Notes: generated by a model not told the origin, from the sequence alone. DNA of 64,000 bases from Neckera pumila (GCA_963969595.1 OZ018410.1:26478913-26542912), one strand, 5' to 3'; counted from the stretch's first letter, positions 1-13,562 are shown. Numbers and translations are program-made.

Positions 1-197
1 GCCCTGGCCACAAAGGGAAGCCAGGTTCGGGAAACGGTTGTCCACGTTTTCGATGACGCATTCGACAAAGGTGGCGCCGGTGTAAGTTGGGGTTTTGTCG
101 GAGACGAGTGGGCGAACCTTCGACCATGCACCGTCGGCGCCGATGACTAGATTCGCTTGCTCCGTCACACCATCCTCGAAGACCAGCGTGTGTGTCC
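1..197 (-). CDS. partial FAD-dependent monooxygenase, internal exon at window edge
   Basis: Read on the minus strand, this stretch encodes part of a FAD-dependent aromatic-ring-type monooxygenase of the TetX/salicylate hydroxylase kind. The recognisable part is G-A-D-G-A-W-S-K-V-R followed by Y-T-G-A-T-F-V-E. This is the conserved GDG-like FAD/NAD(P)H contact motif of these flavoproteins and the strand after it. A splice acceptor (CATTCAG|GG) sits at 198, so this is an internal or 3' exon. The rest of the gene continues off the left edge. No upstream exon was recognised in 198-5000, so the 5' part may lie beyond a long intron, or this may be a gene fragment. The substrate cannot be inferred. 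The exon is much GC-richer than its surroundings, as real exons are in this window. Confidence 0.6.
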
Positions 198-3100
198 CTG
201 AATGTACTGATTCATTGCCTTCGCCATCATGAAAGTTACCTTGACAACCAAATGACAAGTTATGTCCAAGGATGCGAACTTTCAACAATGGAAGTGATTA
301 CCTTGAAAACCACTAGAGAATGTTTTAGATTGCCAAAGGTGAATGTTTTAGGGCTGAAGATGGGAGCCTGGGTGCCTGGGAACTGTAGAGGATGTTTGAC
401 AGAGACCTGATGTGAATTTTGGTCTAATTAGTAGGACTTTGAGGAGGAAACCCAGTATATTTTAGGTGTTTCATTCCTTCAAGAACCCCGTTTATGAAGA
501 TCCTCGATCCAGGCTTATGAACCCTAAACCATGTGCTCCTTCAAGCCATGTGACAAGGGTACTGTAAGGCACGCAGGTTATCTCTCTGAGGGTCTAATAA
601 ATAAATCCACCACAAAGAGATCTTCTAGGGAATGATTAATTGATTACATTGGCCTTTGGTTTCTGGGAATGCCGGTACAGAAGGATTCTCTTCATTATGG
701 ATAGGACTTTGTCACCTTCAATATCCAATAGAACGCCTCGTCTGCACGCCAGGTCCCCTTCTCCCTTGTACTCCTCTCCCCGATTTGGAGTAAAGAAGGT
801 TCTCGAGAGAATTGTTTTGTGGCAAATCTTTTGTAGGACAGCATGAGTCTCGTACAATCTACATCGAATGTCTGAAATATACTCGTCAAGAGTTTCTTAA
901 ACTCAACAACTCTTCATGGATTGTCTGAGTGAATTGCTAGATTGCCTGAGTTGAGCTCCTCTCATGGAATTCTTGCACATTGGTATCATAAGTGCGAAAC
1001 CCACTACAAGCTTGCTAGGATATTCAAGCGGGGCAGCTGCTGAGTGGGATCTGCAGAAACAGTTCGCTCTTAGAATTATGTGGGTACCCCCAAAACCGGC
1101 ACTTTTGCTACAGTTAATATTATGAGACTGGTCAAATTTTCGAATTTTGTTGTTGACAAGTGAAAGGAGGTGCCAAGGCACCAAAGAACGCGACATTTGG
1201 ATACCGTATGCACAATTTGTGAAGGATCAAAGTTTTTTTAGGGCCTTGACATTGGGATCATTTTAAAATAATATTGTGGTCATTTAGGAATGTGAGTTGA
1301 TCATGGTGAATGCAGTTTTTGTTGGTTTTGGAGACAAACTGGTAACATTTTGTGCAAATCACTACAAAACATTGTAACAAATTTGTACTTTATCAAAAAA
1401 CTATGATTTCATTTCCTATTATTTTGTATTTTGTTTACAATTACACTTCCTAATTGTCATATATTGTCATACTCAGGATTTCAACTTGCTTTCTGAAGAA
1501 GTGAAGAGACATTTTGAGTTATATTTTTGAATTACGTGCATAGCCATTATCAATATGTATACATGTGGTAAATGTTTAAAGTCATTTGGATAAATTTTGG
1601 AATTTTTAGTAATTTTCAAGTACACTAAGTTTAAATTAGTTTCATAAATAATTATGCAAAACCTGGAATGTCTAAAAATACAAAAAATTGTACATTTATT
1701 TTTGAAAATGTAAGAGAATTTCATTGTTGCCAATTTTGAATATCCAAAAAATTTTCTTCTTAAGAAAATTTAGAAAATATAACACATTTACGCATGCATA
1801 GAAAAACTTAATCCATTTTATAAATGTGAATTCAAATTTCAACGCATTTAACTATCATATTAAAAACTTCACTATCTTCAAACAACACTTGTAAATCAAG
1901 TTGATCTTCACTAATGATTTCACAAGTATTATCTATGCCTGTAAATAAAAAAGAATAGACTACATTTGATTCCAAGGGTTTTGATCAAAATCTTTGAAAA
2001 CTTGGTAAATGCGGCAATGGTGCCAAAACATCACTGGTGAAGAGGAGCAGCAATGGCGCTATGCAAAGGAGAGTCAAAAAATTTAATAGATTGACGTGCC
2101 AAAAGCTAGCAAAATCGGTTCAAGTACTAGAAGAAAATTGTGTTAAATTCCCTGAAAAATGCGTCACCTTGTTTTCGTTGAGTTCACGTTTCAAAACGCA
2201 ATTAAAACGTAGGAAAACGCAAAAAACTGTGTTTTTTGGCTTTTCCACTTTGTTTTGAGACAGGAATGCAATAAAAACAAGATGACAAGTTTTCAGAGCA
2301 TGTAGCGCACTTTTCTTTGAGTGAAGGCGTCGGATTGTGGAAATCCCAAAATTAAACTATTTTGACACTTGGATGCCAATCTGATCTAAATGAACGGTAT
2401 GCAACTATAACATTACTAAATAGTGCTACATGCTACCCTTTTGCTCCCTCCATTTTAGGGACTCCTGTAGTATTACAATTAGAGCCTAGTTGACAATATT
2501 GTAGAGCAAGAGACAACAACCAATACTAAATTCAAAATTCAACGAAAGTCATAACAAAAAAAGGTATCTTCGGAAAGTTATACCTTCAAGGTGGGGAACC
2601 TCTAGAATCATATATAATGTTATGAATGACTCATCTGTTCATATATTACCAAAGTCATTTTTTGCTTGAAAACTATTTCACTTGAATTTGACCTTTATTA
2701 ATTTCTAAAGTCCCCCATAGAGTTTTGAAAATATTATGTCCTATAAAATGATTTTTTTCACACCTTTTATAAAGATTGTATCTAAATAAAACATTTTCAA
2801 AACCTATGATTAGAAAATATTGATGCTATCAAGTTTTGCAAGTTAAGCATAAATATTTATCAAATATTGAAGCATTTGATTTAAATAATTCACCAAAATC
2901 ACAATCTTTATTTTAGTATGTAAGTTTCATTGGACTTTCATTAGTTTAAAAATGCAAAAGATTTGATGATAAAAGCATCATTAATTTCTCCTATAACTAT
3001 AGTTTCTTAGCAATTTGGTCTAAAAACAAATAATAAAATAGGTGCCCAAATTTTTGGAAATTATTAACCTAATTTTTCCTAAAATAAAATTGTATATATA

Positions 3101-4299
3101 AATAAAAAAGATTGCCTAATTTTTAGAAACTCAACTCATTGAATACAATATTGCATCTCTTCTTCAATAATTGTAAACATACAGTGCAAAGTATTTTGCC
3201 TCACCATTTTGATGGTTCTAAAGTATAATCTCTCACAAACAAAACATATCTCTCACACATATCAAACCTTGACACTTAACCCACGAGTGCCTAAGCCTTT
3301 CCAAGTGTTTTTCCTATGAAAAAAGAACTTAGGCTTATAGTATCTCCAATGAAGCAAATGTTTTTTTTTCCAAAATCTAACTATATAGATGTTCAAAGAG
3401 CTTGCTTATTAGTTTGCATACTAGATTTGAGTGCAAAATTGCATAGGAGTTGTGAGATTATAACAGGAGAAATGTACACATCCTATTTAGTATGATAAAC
3501 TTTTCCACAATGTTTGAGAAATTTGAATATAAGAGTCTTTTGGGATTGGAGGTGACATGAACAACTACAAATGTGTTATCACACTTAAATACACTTCTAA
3601 AAATTTTCCGTGCAAATGAAAAACTATAAAAGTCATTACACAATCCACCTTGCAATTTTAAAATGCAATTTATTTTTATAAGTAGAAATTGCAAATAAAT
3701 CCAAATCAACACTTGCATGTTTAAATTTTCAATGGTGATAAAAAAATCATGAAAATATTCTACTTTTTCTATTGGAACCATTTTCAAAGCAAATAGATAA
3801 GTACAATTTTTTGGATCTCAATCAAGTGGAATTGGCAAGCTTTGGACAAGGTAAGAAATGAAGTAAAATAGGGAAGCTTTACTCTCCCACTAATGGTACA
3901 TGTATGCTTTTGTGGCCTTCTCAAAAGCCAAATATTTACCTTTTTCAATGAAAAATAAAAGCTTCTAATAGTTAATCGTCAATACTACCCCTGAAGTATA
4001 TTAAAAGGATCAAGGGAATTTAACTACCTATACCAAAATGAGCCTGAAATTTTAGATTGACTATGTATGGTTGGTTAGGCAATTAAGAATTATCAATATC
4101 CTGACACACAAGGTAGAGAATTTAGGGTTTGGAGGTTAAGACAAGGGTTTAATAAACACAACTACCTAAGATGAAAGCAGCAGCAATCATCCAAATTTTT
4201 TATGAAGAACTCAAATGAATGCCTAATTTATTTCAATTATATTTTAAATTGTCCAATTTCAATATATTATTTTTGGGTTGCCTAACTATTTTTTGCACT
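198..4299. other. AT-rich intergenic stretch, no gene recognised
   Basis: Only short, AT-driven open frames occur here, and none resembles a protein. Positions 1079-1110 (GTGGGTACCCCCAAAACCGG) resemble the terminal repeat of the small TA-flanked element at 31914-32185 and may be a relict of it. Confidence 0.5.
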
Positions 4300-4303
4300 T
4301 TAA

Positions 4304-5217
4304 CCCTTAAAGTCCCATTGTCCCCTCGGGGGACAAAATGGATTTCGGACAGGCTACCACAGTCTCAATATTCATCATTTTTGTGAATATAGAAAAACAC
4401 ATTAGCTTTATGGGAATATAATTTTTATTTCAATCGGTGCCCGGGAGCAAAAGTTATGGCACAAAAGGTCCTTTTTTTTTATGCGGCAAGCAGAAACCTT
4501 CTCACACCAAAAAAATTGAAAAAAATTGAAAAAATTATTTTTTCATAAATTGTATTCTTATCTATATGGGAAGCTTTGATTCATTCTGTTTGGATTTGTT
4601 ATGTGAAAGTTATAGACAATCTTATTTTTTGAGCAATTAGAGCATCCTCTTGAAAAAAATAACTTGTAGGATTCAATTCTAAATGCAATTTTCACAATTT
4701 TTCAAAAAAAATGTTTGACAAGGCCAAGTTTGCTTGCTAAAACAATCTGACCATTGGGATAATAGTGCTTTAATCCCATCTTAGAGCTATTGACAATTTA
4801 GTTTTTCTTTCAATCTTGGACTTATTTCTACTTAACAATTTTTTAAAGAATGAAAATCAAGTGAATTTTTTTTTTTAAATTTTTTTCTTAGATTCTCAAC
4901 TTAATTACTCAACATTTTAAAAATTAAATTTAAAGTCTGTAGTGCAAATTATTTTTACAAATGGCGGTCAAAGTCATCTAAAATTGCAAACCAATGTTCA
5001 AAAAAATAATTTTTTCCAACTTTAAATGCTAATATCTTATAATCGGTAAGGTCAAACTTTATGAAATTTTTACCACATGATTTGAGATAAGTTAAGTACA
5101 AGATCTTACTATTAGATTCTAAAAAATATGTATTTTTTCTCTTTTCTTAGATGAATGTAGCAGAATTCGCAGTTCTGAGTCGTTTTTGACAAAAAAATGG
5201 CCTTGGGACTTGCGGGG
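4304..5217. mobile_element. TTAA-flanked piggyBac-like MITE, copy 1
   Basis: A 914-bp non-coding element lies between two TTAA tetranucleotides (4300-4303 and 5218-5221). It begins CCCTTAAAGTCCCATTG and ends TGGGACTTGCGGGG, so its ends are imperfect inverted repeats with CCC/GGG termini. The internal sequence is shared with the copies at 45787-46644 (same orientation) and 44543-45457 (opposite orientation). TTAA duplication with CCC termini is the hallmark of the piggyBac superfamily. No transposase is encoded. Confidence 0.7.
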
Positions 5218-5221
5218 TTAA

Positions 5222-6130
5222 TTAATTATTTAGCAAAAAGATAATTTCTATTGTTGGGAGCTACGGTGGTTATTTTCTTACCTCTAAGAGAAAATAACAG
5301 GGAAAAAACATTTAACACAAATAACACTTTGTTTTCTTTCCTTCATACAGAAAAGGTTGCAAACTTATTACATACATATATATATATATAAGCTTAAACT
5401 TGATAAGAACTTGACAAGAGACAAAAAGTAATCAATTTTTGCATGTTTCACGAGGAAACATTTAGCAATATTGTTTTTGAAAATGCATTAAAATTGAATA
5501 AATTGACATCTATTGTATGTCAAGACACTTACCTTCAAAATTTACATAAAATTGTTTTCCAGGTAATCTTTATTTTTGATACCTGCAATGTGATATTTTT
5601 TACACATAATCCACGTGATAATAATATCCATTATAATGCATATGATTATTATTATTTTTAAATATAATCCATAATCCATATGATAACTATACTATTTGAA
5701 TCCATTTACATTACATTTTCCATTGAAAAACAACATGGGCCCTTCTATCATCTAAGTTCAAGATGCATTACTTTTGTACAGAGAAGATGCTAAATATCAC
5801 AGCGGCAGATTTAATACAAGAATTCAAATAGTCAACAGACATTTCTAGTATTAAGTTAAATGCGACTACTATAATGCATTCGATCTGGGGTAAGCTGCCC
5901 TCGGACAGATGCAACTGCTCTAACTGAAACCTCCCTCATTGAATAACAAACTCGGTCTTCAAACATTACACAGCCACAGCACAACAATGGAGGCTTGAAT
6001 ATTTTCCAATCCTTCAGAATGCCCTCTACCATACGCATTCTGGGTTACTCCATTAACCTCTACAAATAGGACAATAATCCTCAAATCTAAACCATATCCA
6101 TCAGCAAAGGGTCCGAAAACGGCCGAGTCT
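5222..6130. other. 3' flank of COI1, with a short TA microsatellite
   Basis: A (TA)n tract lies near 5370-5392. The GC content rises from about 5740 towards the COI1 stop codon, consistent with a 3' untranslated region on the minus strand. No separate gene is seen. Confidence 0.4.
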
Positions 6131-9056
6131 TCAGCCCAGAGGACTGGCAGACGATGAATTTGTGCTGGACAGCAGATTCGGCAAGGTCGGAAAACCTGAT
6201 GAAATACTCGAAGTAAAAATCTGAAGTTCAGGAGGGCCATCAGTGCGAGGCCCAGCAAGGGAGTAGTAAGCTTGCAGCTGCAGTCCCGGTTGCCCAAAAG
6301 GTGGAGGACAAAGCTCCACATAAAGACAAGGGCGAGCAAGAGCTACTAAGTTCCGCCCAGCTTCCATAGTTAGGCTTCCCTGCACCCACAGATACTTGAG
6401 GGAGCTCATCGCTGCAACAGCTGCCGCAAGACCTGCCTCTCCAAAGGGACAGTCCCGAATCTCCAGTCTTTGGATGCGTTGCGAGTGCAATGCTAAATTC
6501 GCCAGCCCAACATCGCTTGTACCTGTGCACCCTATTAGCAGCCACTTGAGGTTGTGACCATAAGTGCCTATGTATTCCAATCCTTTGTCTGTCAAGCAAC
6601 CGCGGCGTAAATAGAAAGCCAGCCGGGTGAGGTGAACACAACCCTTGAGCATTAACTTGAGGCCGTCGTCGAGAGGGAACTCTGGAAGAGTAGGGCCAGA
6701 CCCGAGCACAATGCGTATATCAGTCAAATGTGGACAACCTTGACCCAACATCGCTAAAGCAGCGTTACTGATGTTGACGACGTAGCTAATCAGCTGCACC
6801 AGCTTCTCACACCCTTGTGCCACTGCAACCAGGCCTCTCTGTGTAATACCTCCTGTTTCATCATCCTCCACCCGCAACTTCCGTAACTCCTTGCAGTTCT
6901 TGCCGAGTATTTCCATGCCCTCATCTTCCAGTGTATTTCGTGTCTGCCCAAGGAATAAAACAATGGCAAGTCAATAAGTCCATATCATTAACCCCTCGGT
7001 GCCAAATTTGGAAGCTAACAGTTGATAATAATAACTTTCAAAACACATTTCTACCATTGTAAGGAAAACGTTCTTCTTTCTATTGTTACTTAGCGCATTT
7101 CCACTGTAACAACTAAGTTTAGACATGTTTTGACGAGGACACTATTTTTCTTTATCTTGCAATGGAGTCGTAAAGATTATTTAATACACGTCCAATAAAA
7201 ATACTCTCAAGTTGGAATACTATGCAAATAAAAATATTCCTTCTACAGTATTAAGGAGTTCAAGTGGAGGCGCTCTAAATGATTTACTTCAACTCCTATA
7301 GATAGGAAGTGGCCACTTTGGGCCATTTGGACACTTCAGGTTAAAGAAAATGTTCATTCACAAGAATTAGCGAGGAAAAGATGTTGCACCTGGAGCTCCT
7401 CGAGTGAATGGCAATGGCTAAGAAGAGAGCAGTGGCCTTCACAACTCAGAAGAGTGAATCTGAGGTCCAGCTTTCTTAGGTTTGGAGCAACCGGGAGAAT
7501 CATAGACAATCCAGCGTCCGTGATGGACCACATTCCTGACAGTGACTCTAATTGCTGCGGCAACGGGGCGAGCACAACATCCTCATCCACGACATCCTCG
7601 TCGCCGTACGACCCTGCACCAAAGTCTTCGAGACGAGGAACTCTGCTCACAACATCAACCAGATCCGACATCTCAACCTCACCCACTTTCAAACACACTA
7701 ATGACCTGCAGTTCTCCACTAGCATCACCAAATCTGCCACGTCGATATCTCCGATTCCAAGGACACCGAAATGCAGCTCTTCCAGGGTCGAGTTGCAGCG
7801 GGCCAGGGCATGCAGCCATTCTCCCCCTTCGTCTTTTACTTCGCTGTCTTCGACGCTCAGTCTCTTCAGAGATCTAGGGATCACACAACAGGTAATTTTC
7901 AGCAATGTTTCAGATGACGCCTCGGAAATAATGCAGATGCAGGATAAGCGAGTTAGAAGTATTCACATAGTCCGCTATACTTTGAGAAGCACCCCAGGTA
8001 GGGAAACCATTCCAGTGGCTTTCAGCTGTTTTATAAGGATTCCATTATATATTCTTGTATGAAACTTCCTATGGGTCACTTTTCAAACCCCAGGAAAGGG
8101 CCGCATGCAAAGGAATTCCCTGCCATACCCCATAGAATCCGTATGAAACCTCTGTCTGCTTTCATTCAGTCTATTATTAGAAGAGTTCCATAACCATATA
8201 CTACCAGCGTATATCTTGTGCGTTAATTTTTTGATCATCCGTATTGCAGCAAAATGCCCCTGAACTTGCCCAGGGCTGTTAAATGTAATTTACTTCTCCA
8301 GTGTGCGAAAAGTACTGGTGGTTGTGAACTGGATTTAGTTTGTAAAAGACCCAAGCCATGACCTGGGACAATAACACAGAGAGAGAGAAACGGGAGTGGA
8401 GTCATTCTCCGAAGAAAACAAATCTTTAGAACTTCGAAAACCTATAAATTCAGGAGCTTGGAACTTCTCTGCGCTCTCTTTTAGCAATGTTAACGTTTCC
8501 TTTAGAATTTATGATGAATTCAGAGACTGCTCCTTCTTCTGGTTTCTTACTATTTCTAGACAACTTACCGACAAGAGCGAGCGATGGGAATGAGGCCTTT
8601 GGTGGAGAATCCGGAGCACTTGTGCAGGTGCAACACTTGCAACACGGAGCTATACGTGGACGACGCCAGGACCTCCAGATCCGTGTCCAGCACCGTCATC
8701 CGCCGCAGCTGCAGCGTCTGCAGATCTCCGTAGTGTCCTCGGAGCTCCCGCAGCCAGGGCTCCGCGTAGCCGCCCCAGTCGCTCCGCACCAAGTTGAACT
8801 CCGCCGCGCGCGGCTTGCCCTTGATGCGAAGCCCTTGAAGGCGCTTGAAGCGCCCCGTGAGCGACGCGGGGCTGGTGGCGTACATGTTGGCGATGGTCAC
8901 AACCTTGCGCGTCATGCCATCCACACGATGCCATTGATGGCACACCAGCGACACCGCCGCCCGGTCCTGAGGCGCATCGACGTGCTTCAACACGCACGCC
9001 AGCGTCTCGTCAGTCATCACTATTCCCCCCATCGCCACCCTGCTCGGGGGACCCAT
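6131..9056 (-). CDS. COI1: COI1, F-box/LRR jasmonate co-receptor
   Basis: Three exons are inferred: 9056-8569, 7873-7390 and 6943-6131. Splice phases agree and give 594 residues, close to Arabidopsis COI1 (592). COI1 is the F-box subunit of an SCF ubiquitin ligase that binds a jasmonate and then JAZ repressors, sending them for degradation in the nucleus. The N-terminus carries the F-box-like segment (D-R-A-A-V-S-L-V-C-H-Q-W) followed by leucine-rich repeats. Ligand-pocket residues known from the Arabidopsis structure can be aligned: R83, R348, Y378, R401, Y435, R487, W458 and W510 correspond to R85, R348, Y386, R409, Y444, R496, W467 and W519, and all are conserved. The position of Arabidopsis Ala384 is isoleucine here (residue 376, codon 6790-6788). 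The C-terminal A-Y-Y-S-L-A-G block is present, then a Ser-rich tail. The first ATG is used. The gene appears intact. Confidence 0.95.
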
Positions 9057-10458
9057 CGCTGGCTCCTAGGGCGTCAACTCAAGTTACCTCCGCCACCAAC
9101 ACCATAGCTTAACGCTCCATCATGTTTTGAAGTCAAAGGGGGACCTACATGCGCAACTTTCATATGAACATGCTGTGACCATACCGCAAACATGACACCC
9201 AGATTATTAATAATGTGACAACACCTAAACGCGACACTTTAAGCGCTGAGAATGGCTTCTATTATTAGAATATCCCGATTCTTGTTAGTAAATCAAGAGG
9301 ATTCCAGCGCACCAAAGCAAAAATTGGATTCCATGCACACAAGTTGTAAGGGTTCAAAGTTCAATTATAACCAACACGAGTTTTGATGCTGAGGTGGTGT
9401 ACATTCTCAAAATCAACACGCAATCGATATGTAGACCTACAATTTTGCAATGGTGCATTTAAATAAATATAGCAATTCGGTGAGGATTCGGTACCTCAAA
9501 TGTGCAGTTGCTATCCTCATTCTGCTCCTCAGGTCTCTGCAAATCCATCAAATGATAACTTTTGAGTGCATGTCAGTGTCTTCTTCTGTGAAACCAACAG
9601 CACTGACACCTCGTGAATTTCACAGATCGACAGGCTATAGACAAACACAAAGATCAAGTTTCTGCATGGAACACTAATCTGTGTTGGGTGGAACACTTCT
9701 GAAACTCTGTGTTGGACTAGGTACATGAACTCAATTGAGACTCATTACGAAAATAACATACCAAGTCTCAACAAGAGGTCTTGCATTTCCATAACGAAGG
9801 ATGTTATTTCCATAATGATTACTGATATGACCTCACTCTTCTTGAATCAAGGGTCTTAACAGGACACCATAAAGCTAAACCAAACGGGTATGAGACATAA
9901 ACATGCTCTTCATACGCGATACGTAGGTGCCATTTCTGTAGAATGGGCTCCATTGAGGCTATGAGACTCTTTGATCCGTATGACATTACAAGGTCACCCA
10001 GGTAAAATTTGATAATAAACAAGCGTGACCTTAAAACTAGCTACCTTGTTAGAACAAAGAAATTCCATAAATAAATACTCAACATGTAATGCAAACACGG
10101 AAGGCTCGACAATGAATAAAAGCAAACCGAAATGCTATTTCAGAGCTAATGGTCTAGTACTAGAAATGACGAACATAAGCACTCTCAAAAAAGTACACTC
10201 CTTCAAAGACTCGCTGTGTGATACCGTTTCAACAACCACGGCAGTCCCAGACCTCTACAAACATTGCAATAAAATCTAACCCTCTTATTAGATTCATTCT
10301 AGAGAACAACTGGTGTCAAAATTCGACAAACCTTGACTTCGATTCCTAAGCGCAGACCCAACCTACCTTATTCGATACGTCGCGGAGGTAGGCGACCCCC
10401 AACGAAGTGTGCCAGGTGAAACTGACGCTCGCAGACCGCCATCGCCAAACCCTAGCAG
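9057..10458. other. COI1 upstream region, no gene recognised
   Basis: This is the likely 5' untranslated region and promoter side of COI1, which is transcribed leftwards. Only short open frames without recognisable content are seen, and no clear TATA box could be assigned. Confidence 0.4.
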
Positions 10459-10501
10459 TCAACCGCGTGCACAAGAAACAAAACCGACAAAAACCCAGGT
10501 G

Positions 10502-10729
10502 GGTTTAGCTAAGTACTTCCTTGGAAAATTTAGCAGCTCCCATGTCGATGTTTGGGGAGACTTGAGATTTAAGTGAGGATTTGAACTCCTTGAGCAAGTT
10601 TTGACGATCTGCGCGACATTGGGCCGACGCATCAGGAGAGCCGGAAGTTTCGGAGCAGCTCCGCATGCTACAGTCCAGGCTGTCCCTTTCCGACACACGG
10701 GACTCCAATCCGACAAATGGTAAGTGCAC
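10502..10729 (-). CDS. unrecognised ORF or exon fragment upstream of COI1
   Basis: A GC-richer minus-strand open frame of about 74 residues reads L-E-S-R-V-S-E-R-D-S-L-D-C then N-L-L-K-E-F-K-S-S-L-K-S-Q-V and ends at a TAA after K-E-V-L-S. The composition and the hydrophilic, helix-like second half look more like protein than the surrounding AT-rich DNA. There is no clear ATG context or splice acceptor. It could be a gene fragment, a short upstream exon or chance. No function is assigned. Confidence 0.2.
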
Positions 10730-12710
10730 CCATAACCGCCACTAAATTAATGGGGGGTCATATTTCATATAGCACCCACGTTCAAAAATTAAGAGTCCTC
10801 CAACATATACATACTCAGTCTTAATACATGTCATATTAGCTTCAAAAATTCATAACTCATTCATGAAGTTTCAAAAAATATAATAATGTGATTACCTTAC
10901 TAACAATTGAGCATACTTTCTGTAACTAAATGTTAATTATTTATTAGGATTCGATTGGCATGTGAAAGGTGATTCCAATACACTTTAATATGCTTTATTT
11001 GGATACTATTATGATGTTCTTATAGTTTTGAAGGTATTATTTGCAAGTGTACGACAAAGTGGCACCAAACTCCCATTTTCTCATTGTAGACAATTTCAAT
11101 CATCAATATCTTCATTTTTATGTTGTCTAGCTTTTTGTTTTAAACAAAGTGGGCCTACAAGAGTATATATACGTGTGTATATATAAGGAAGCAATGTGGG
11201 TGGATTTAGGTCCTATGGCAATTATTCCTTAAAGTTTTATGACTATTTTCATAAAAAGTGTTCAAAACTGCCACTTTCTAGTGCATTGAATATAACTAAA
11301 ATATTGAAATATTTTTTAAACTTTCAAATGAACAAATTTTTAATAGACTATTATAAGAATTCATAAAAAAATAGAGTATTATAAAAATTTATGAAAAAAT
11401 TCCAAACCATTTGATTACATGGATTGTGTGATTATAACATTTGAAGTTAGAAGAAAATAAATTTTAAGCCCTGTTTAATAGGGTCAAGAAAATTTGACTC
11501 AATCTTGTAGAGAAGGGGGCAATCTTCAACTTTGGGAACTCAAACCATTGGCTAGAATGTTCTATTAGTTACTTGTATGACAATTTTTAAAGATAATGGA
11601 TGTATCTAACACACACAAAAAATCTAGTATTGAAAGGATGTTAAAACAAAGCAAGTACATGAAGATTTCAATTTTTTTTTTCAATTCACTTGTGTTTTGC
11701 AAAAGAATCAAAATCCCCAAGGTCAAGATATTCACTTCTCTAAATTTAGTGGAAAAAAATCTCATGGATTTACATTTGAATTTGAGATGATGGTTTTAAA
11801 ATTATTTCAAAGCTCGCATGTTTAGTGCACTAAGGGAAGAATTGGGAAAAAATGTTTTTTGTTTCAAGTTTTAAAACATTGTTGACCTATATTATTATGC
11901 AATTGTGTGGAATTTTTTTTAGTCTATTTGGCTTCATAAATTGCAAGATATATGTATTTAAAGTTGATGGAAAATACTCATAGCTTGCTTGATTGCTTGC
12001 CCAACTACTTGCCTATTGGGACGTTGTCCAAGCAACTTGTAAACATTTGAGTCCCATAACTTTTGATTTGGACATCAAATCAAAAAAATTATATTTTCAC
12101 AAAGCTAATACAAGTGCGCATCTTTGGTAAAAAATTCACTTTCATTCATTCAAAAATGAAATTGTATGAACCTATTTGAACCTTCAAAAAGCTCTATGAA
12201 GCTTAGTTATTCTTTAGAGGTTAAAGATTGATTTTTTATAAAGACAAAGTTCAAGGTTAAGTATTCATTAGAGAAATTCTCAACCCTCTGGAGAGCCGCT
12301 CCAGAGTAGCTGAAAGCACCCCACGAGTACATTTAGCCTTGCTTAATGATTTGTTTTTCTCGTATAGTCAATCACCTGAAGTCACGATGTCCGATGACTA
12401 TCGGTGGTTCAAAATCCAAGTACTAGTTGTTAAATAATTAGGGTTCAAGTTTTGTAATGCACCTTCACCGTGATTATTGCATACCTTGTTTTCTAATCAA
12501 GTTATAAATAAAAAAGCAAATGTCAAAAATAGGCCAAGGACATCTACTATTAAGGGTTTTTTTAGTCACATCACAATAGACTTAATTCATTGACAATTGG
12601 TGAGAAGGAAGGGTGAAGAGGTTATTTTTATAGAGAAATCAATTGTCTATGGTGAATCTTCAAAGGGTATTGGTTATTTAGAAGAGAAATCACTCATTGT
12701 CAAATGCAGG

Positions 12711-13082
12711 AATTGTGTTAGTACTAGAATTTCAGACCTCATTTAGGCATAGTAGAATGAATTTTTTCAAAAAACTTTGAACTAAACAAAGATGGAAAAT
12801 CAAGAAAATTTTCATCTCCAAATTTTTTTTTGAGGTTTTAAGCATCCAATAAAAAGTTATAAACAAAATTCTAAAAGGGGTTGAAAGGGAGATTTTCTTT
12901 GACATTTTAAAATACCTTCTCCTAATTTTATCCACAACTTTTATTGGAGTCTCTAAACCTCAAATAGATTTCTGGAGGTGAAAACTAGCTTGATAATCCA
13001 ACTTTCTTTGGTTCAAAGTTTTTTGAAAAAATTCATTCTACTATGCCTAAATGAGGTCTAAAATTCTAGTTTTAACACAATT
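12711..13082. mobile_element. MITE with about 72-bp terminal inverted repeats
   Basis: The left end (AATTGTGTTAGTACTAGAAT, 12711-12782) and the right end (13012-13082) are near-perfect inverted copies over about 70 bp. They share the stretch AGACCTCATTTAGGCATAGT. The unit is about 372 bp, AT-rich and non-coding. A diverged copy lies near 25881-26241, and a one-ended fragment begins near 29342. A clear target duplication was not identified. Confidence 0.7.
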
Positions 13083-13552
13083 ATTACTTTAAATTTAACT
13101 ATGAGCGGTTGAGAAACTACAAATTTTAAATTACATATCCCACATAGATTGTTCTACCTCCTACCACCCCATGTGTACATAACGAGCTTCTCTTCTCATC
13201 TTCAAATACAAACTAAATGGCTTTAGAAGCTAGTTGGAAATGTAAGAGTTCTCTAGTTTTTTAGCAACTAGCTTGAAAATCTTCTTCATATTTCTTAATT
13301 TCATTGAATTTGATTAAATTCCCAATTAATTACCATGTATGCTCACGCGGTTGAATATCAAACAGACTTCTACTATACCTCATTATTGGAGTCCTGACAT
13401 CTTTTGCGAAATTCACACTTTGACAATGCATTGCGACTATATGCCCCTACAAATTCTCATGTGATTAATTGACTGGTTTGGTCATTGTGGAACGGCCTTC
13501 AGGAAGGCTGAGAATTTTTTTAACGGTTGTTTGTGTAGGAAGTGCATATATA
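13083..13552. other. left flank of the MULE, nothing recognised
   Basis: This is AT-rich sequence without recognisable coding content. It runs up to the 10-bp target-site duplication of the large element. Confidence 0.4.
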
Positions 13553-13562
13553 GTGCTTGGTG
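13553..13562 (+). repeat. left target-site duplication of the MULE
   Basis: The 10-mer GTGCTTGGTG directly precedes the element's left end. It is repeated in direct orientation at 25229-25238. MULEs typically duplicate 8-11 bp. Confidence 0.8.

Noticed and set aside
7454..8062. A 202-codon plus-strand open frame
   Set aside because: Most of it is the antisense shadow of COI1 exon 2; the minus-strand frame is clearly the coding one.
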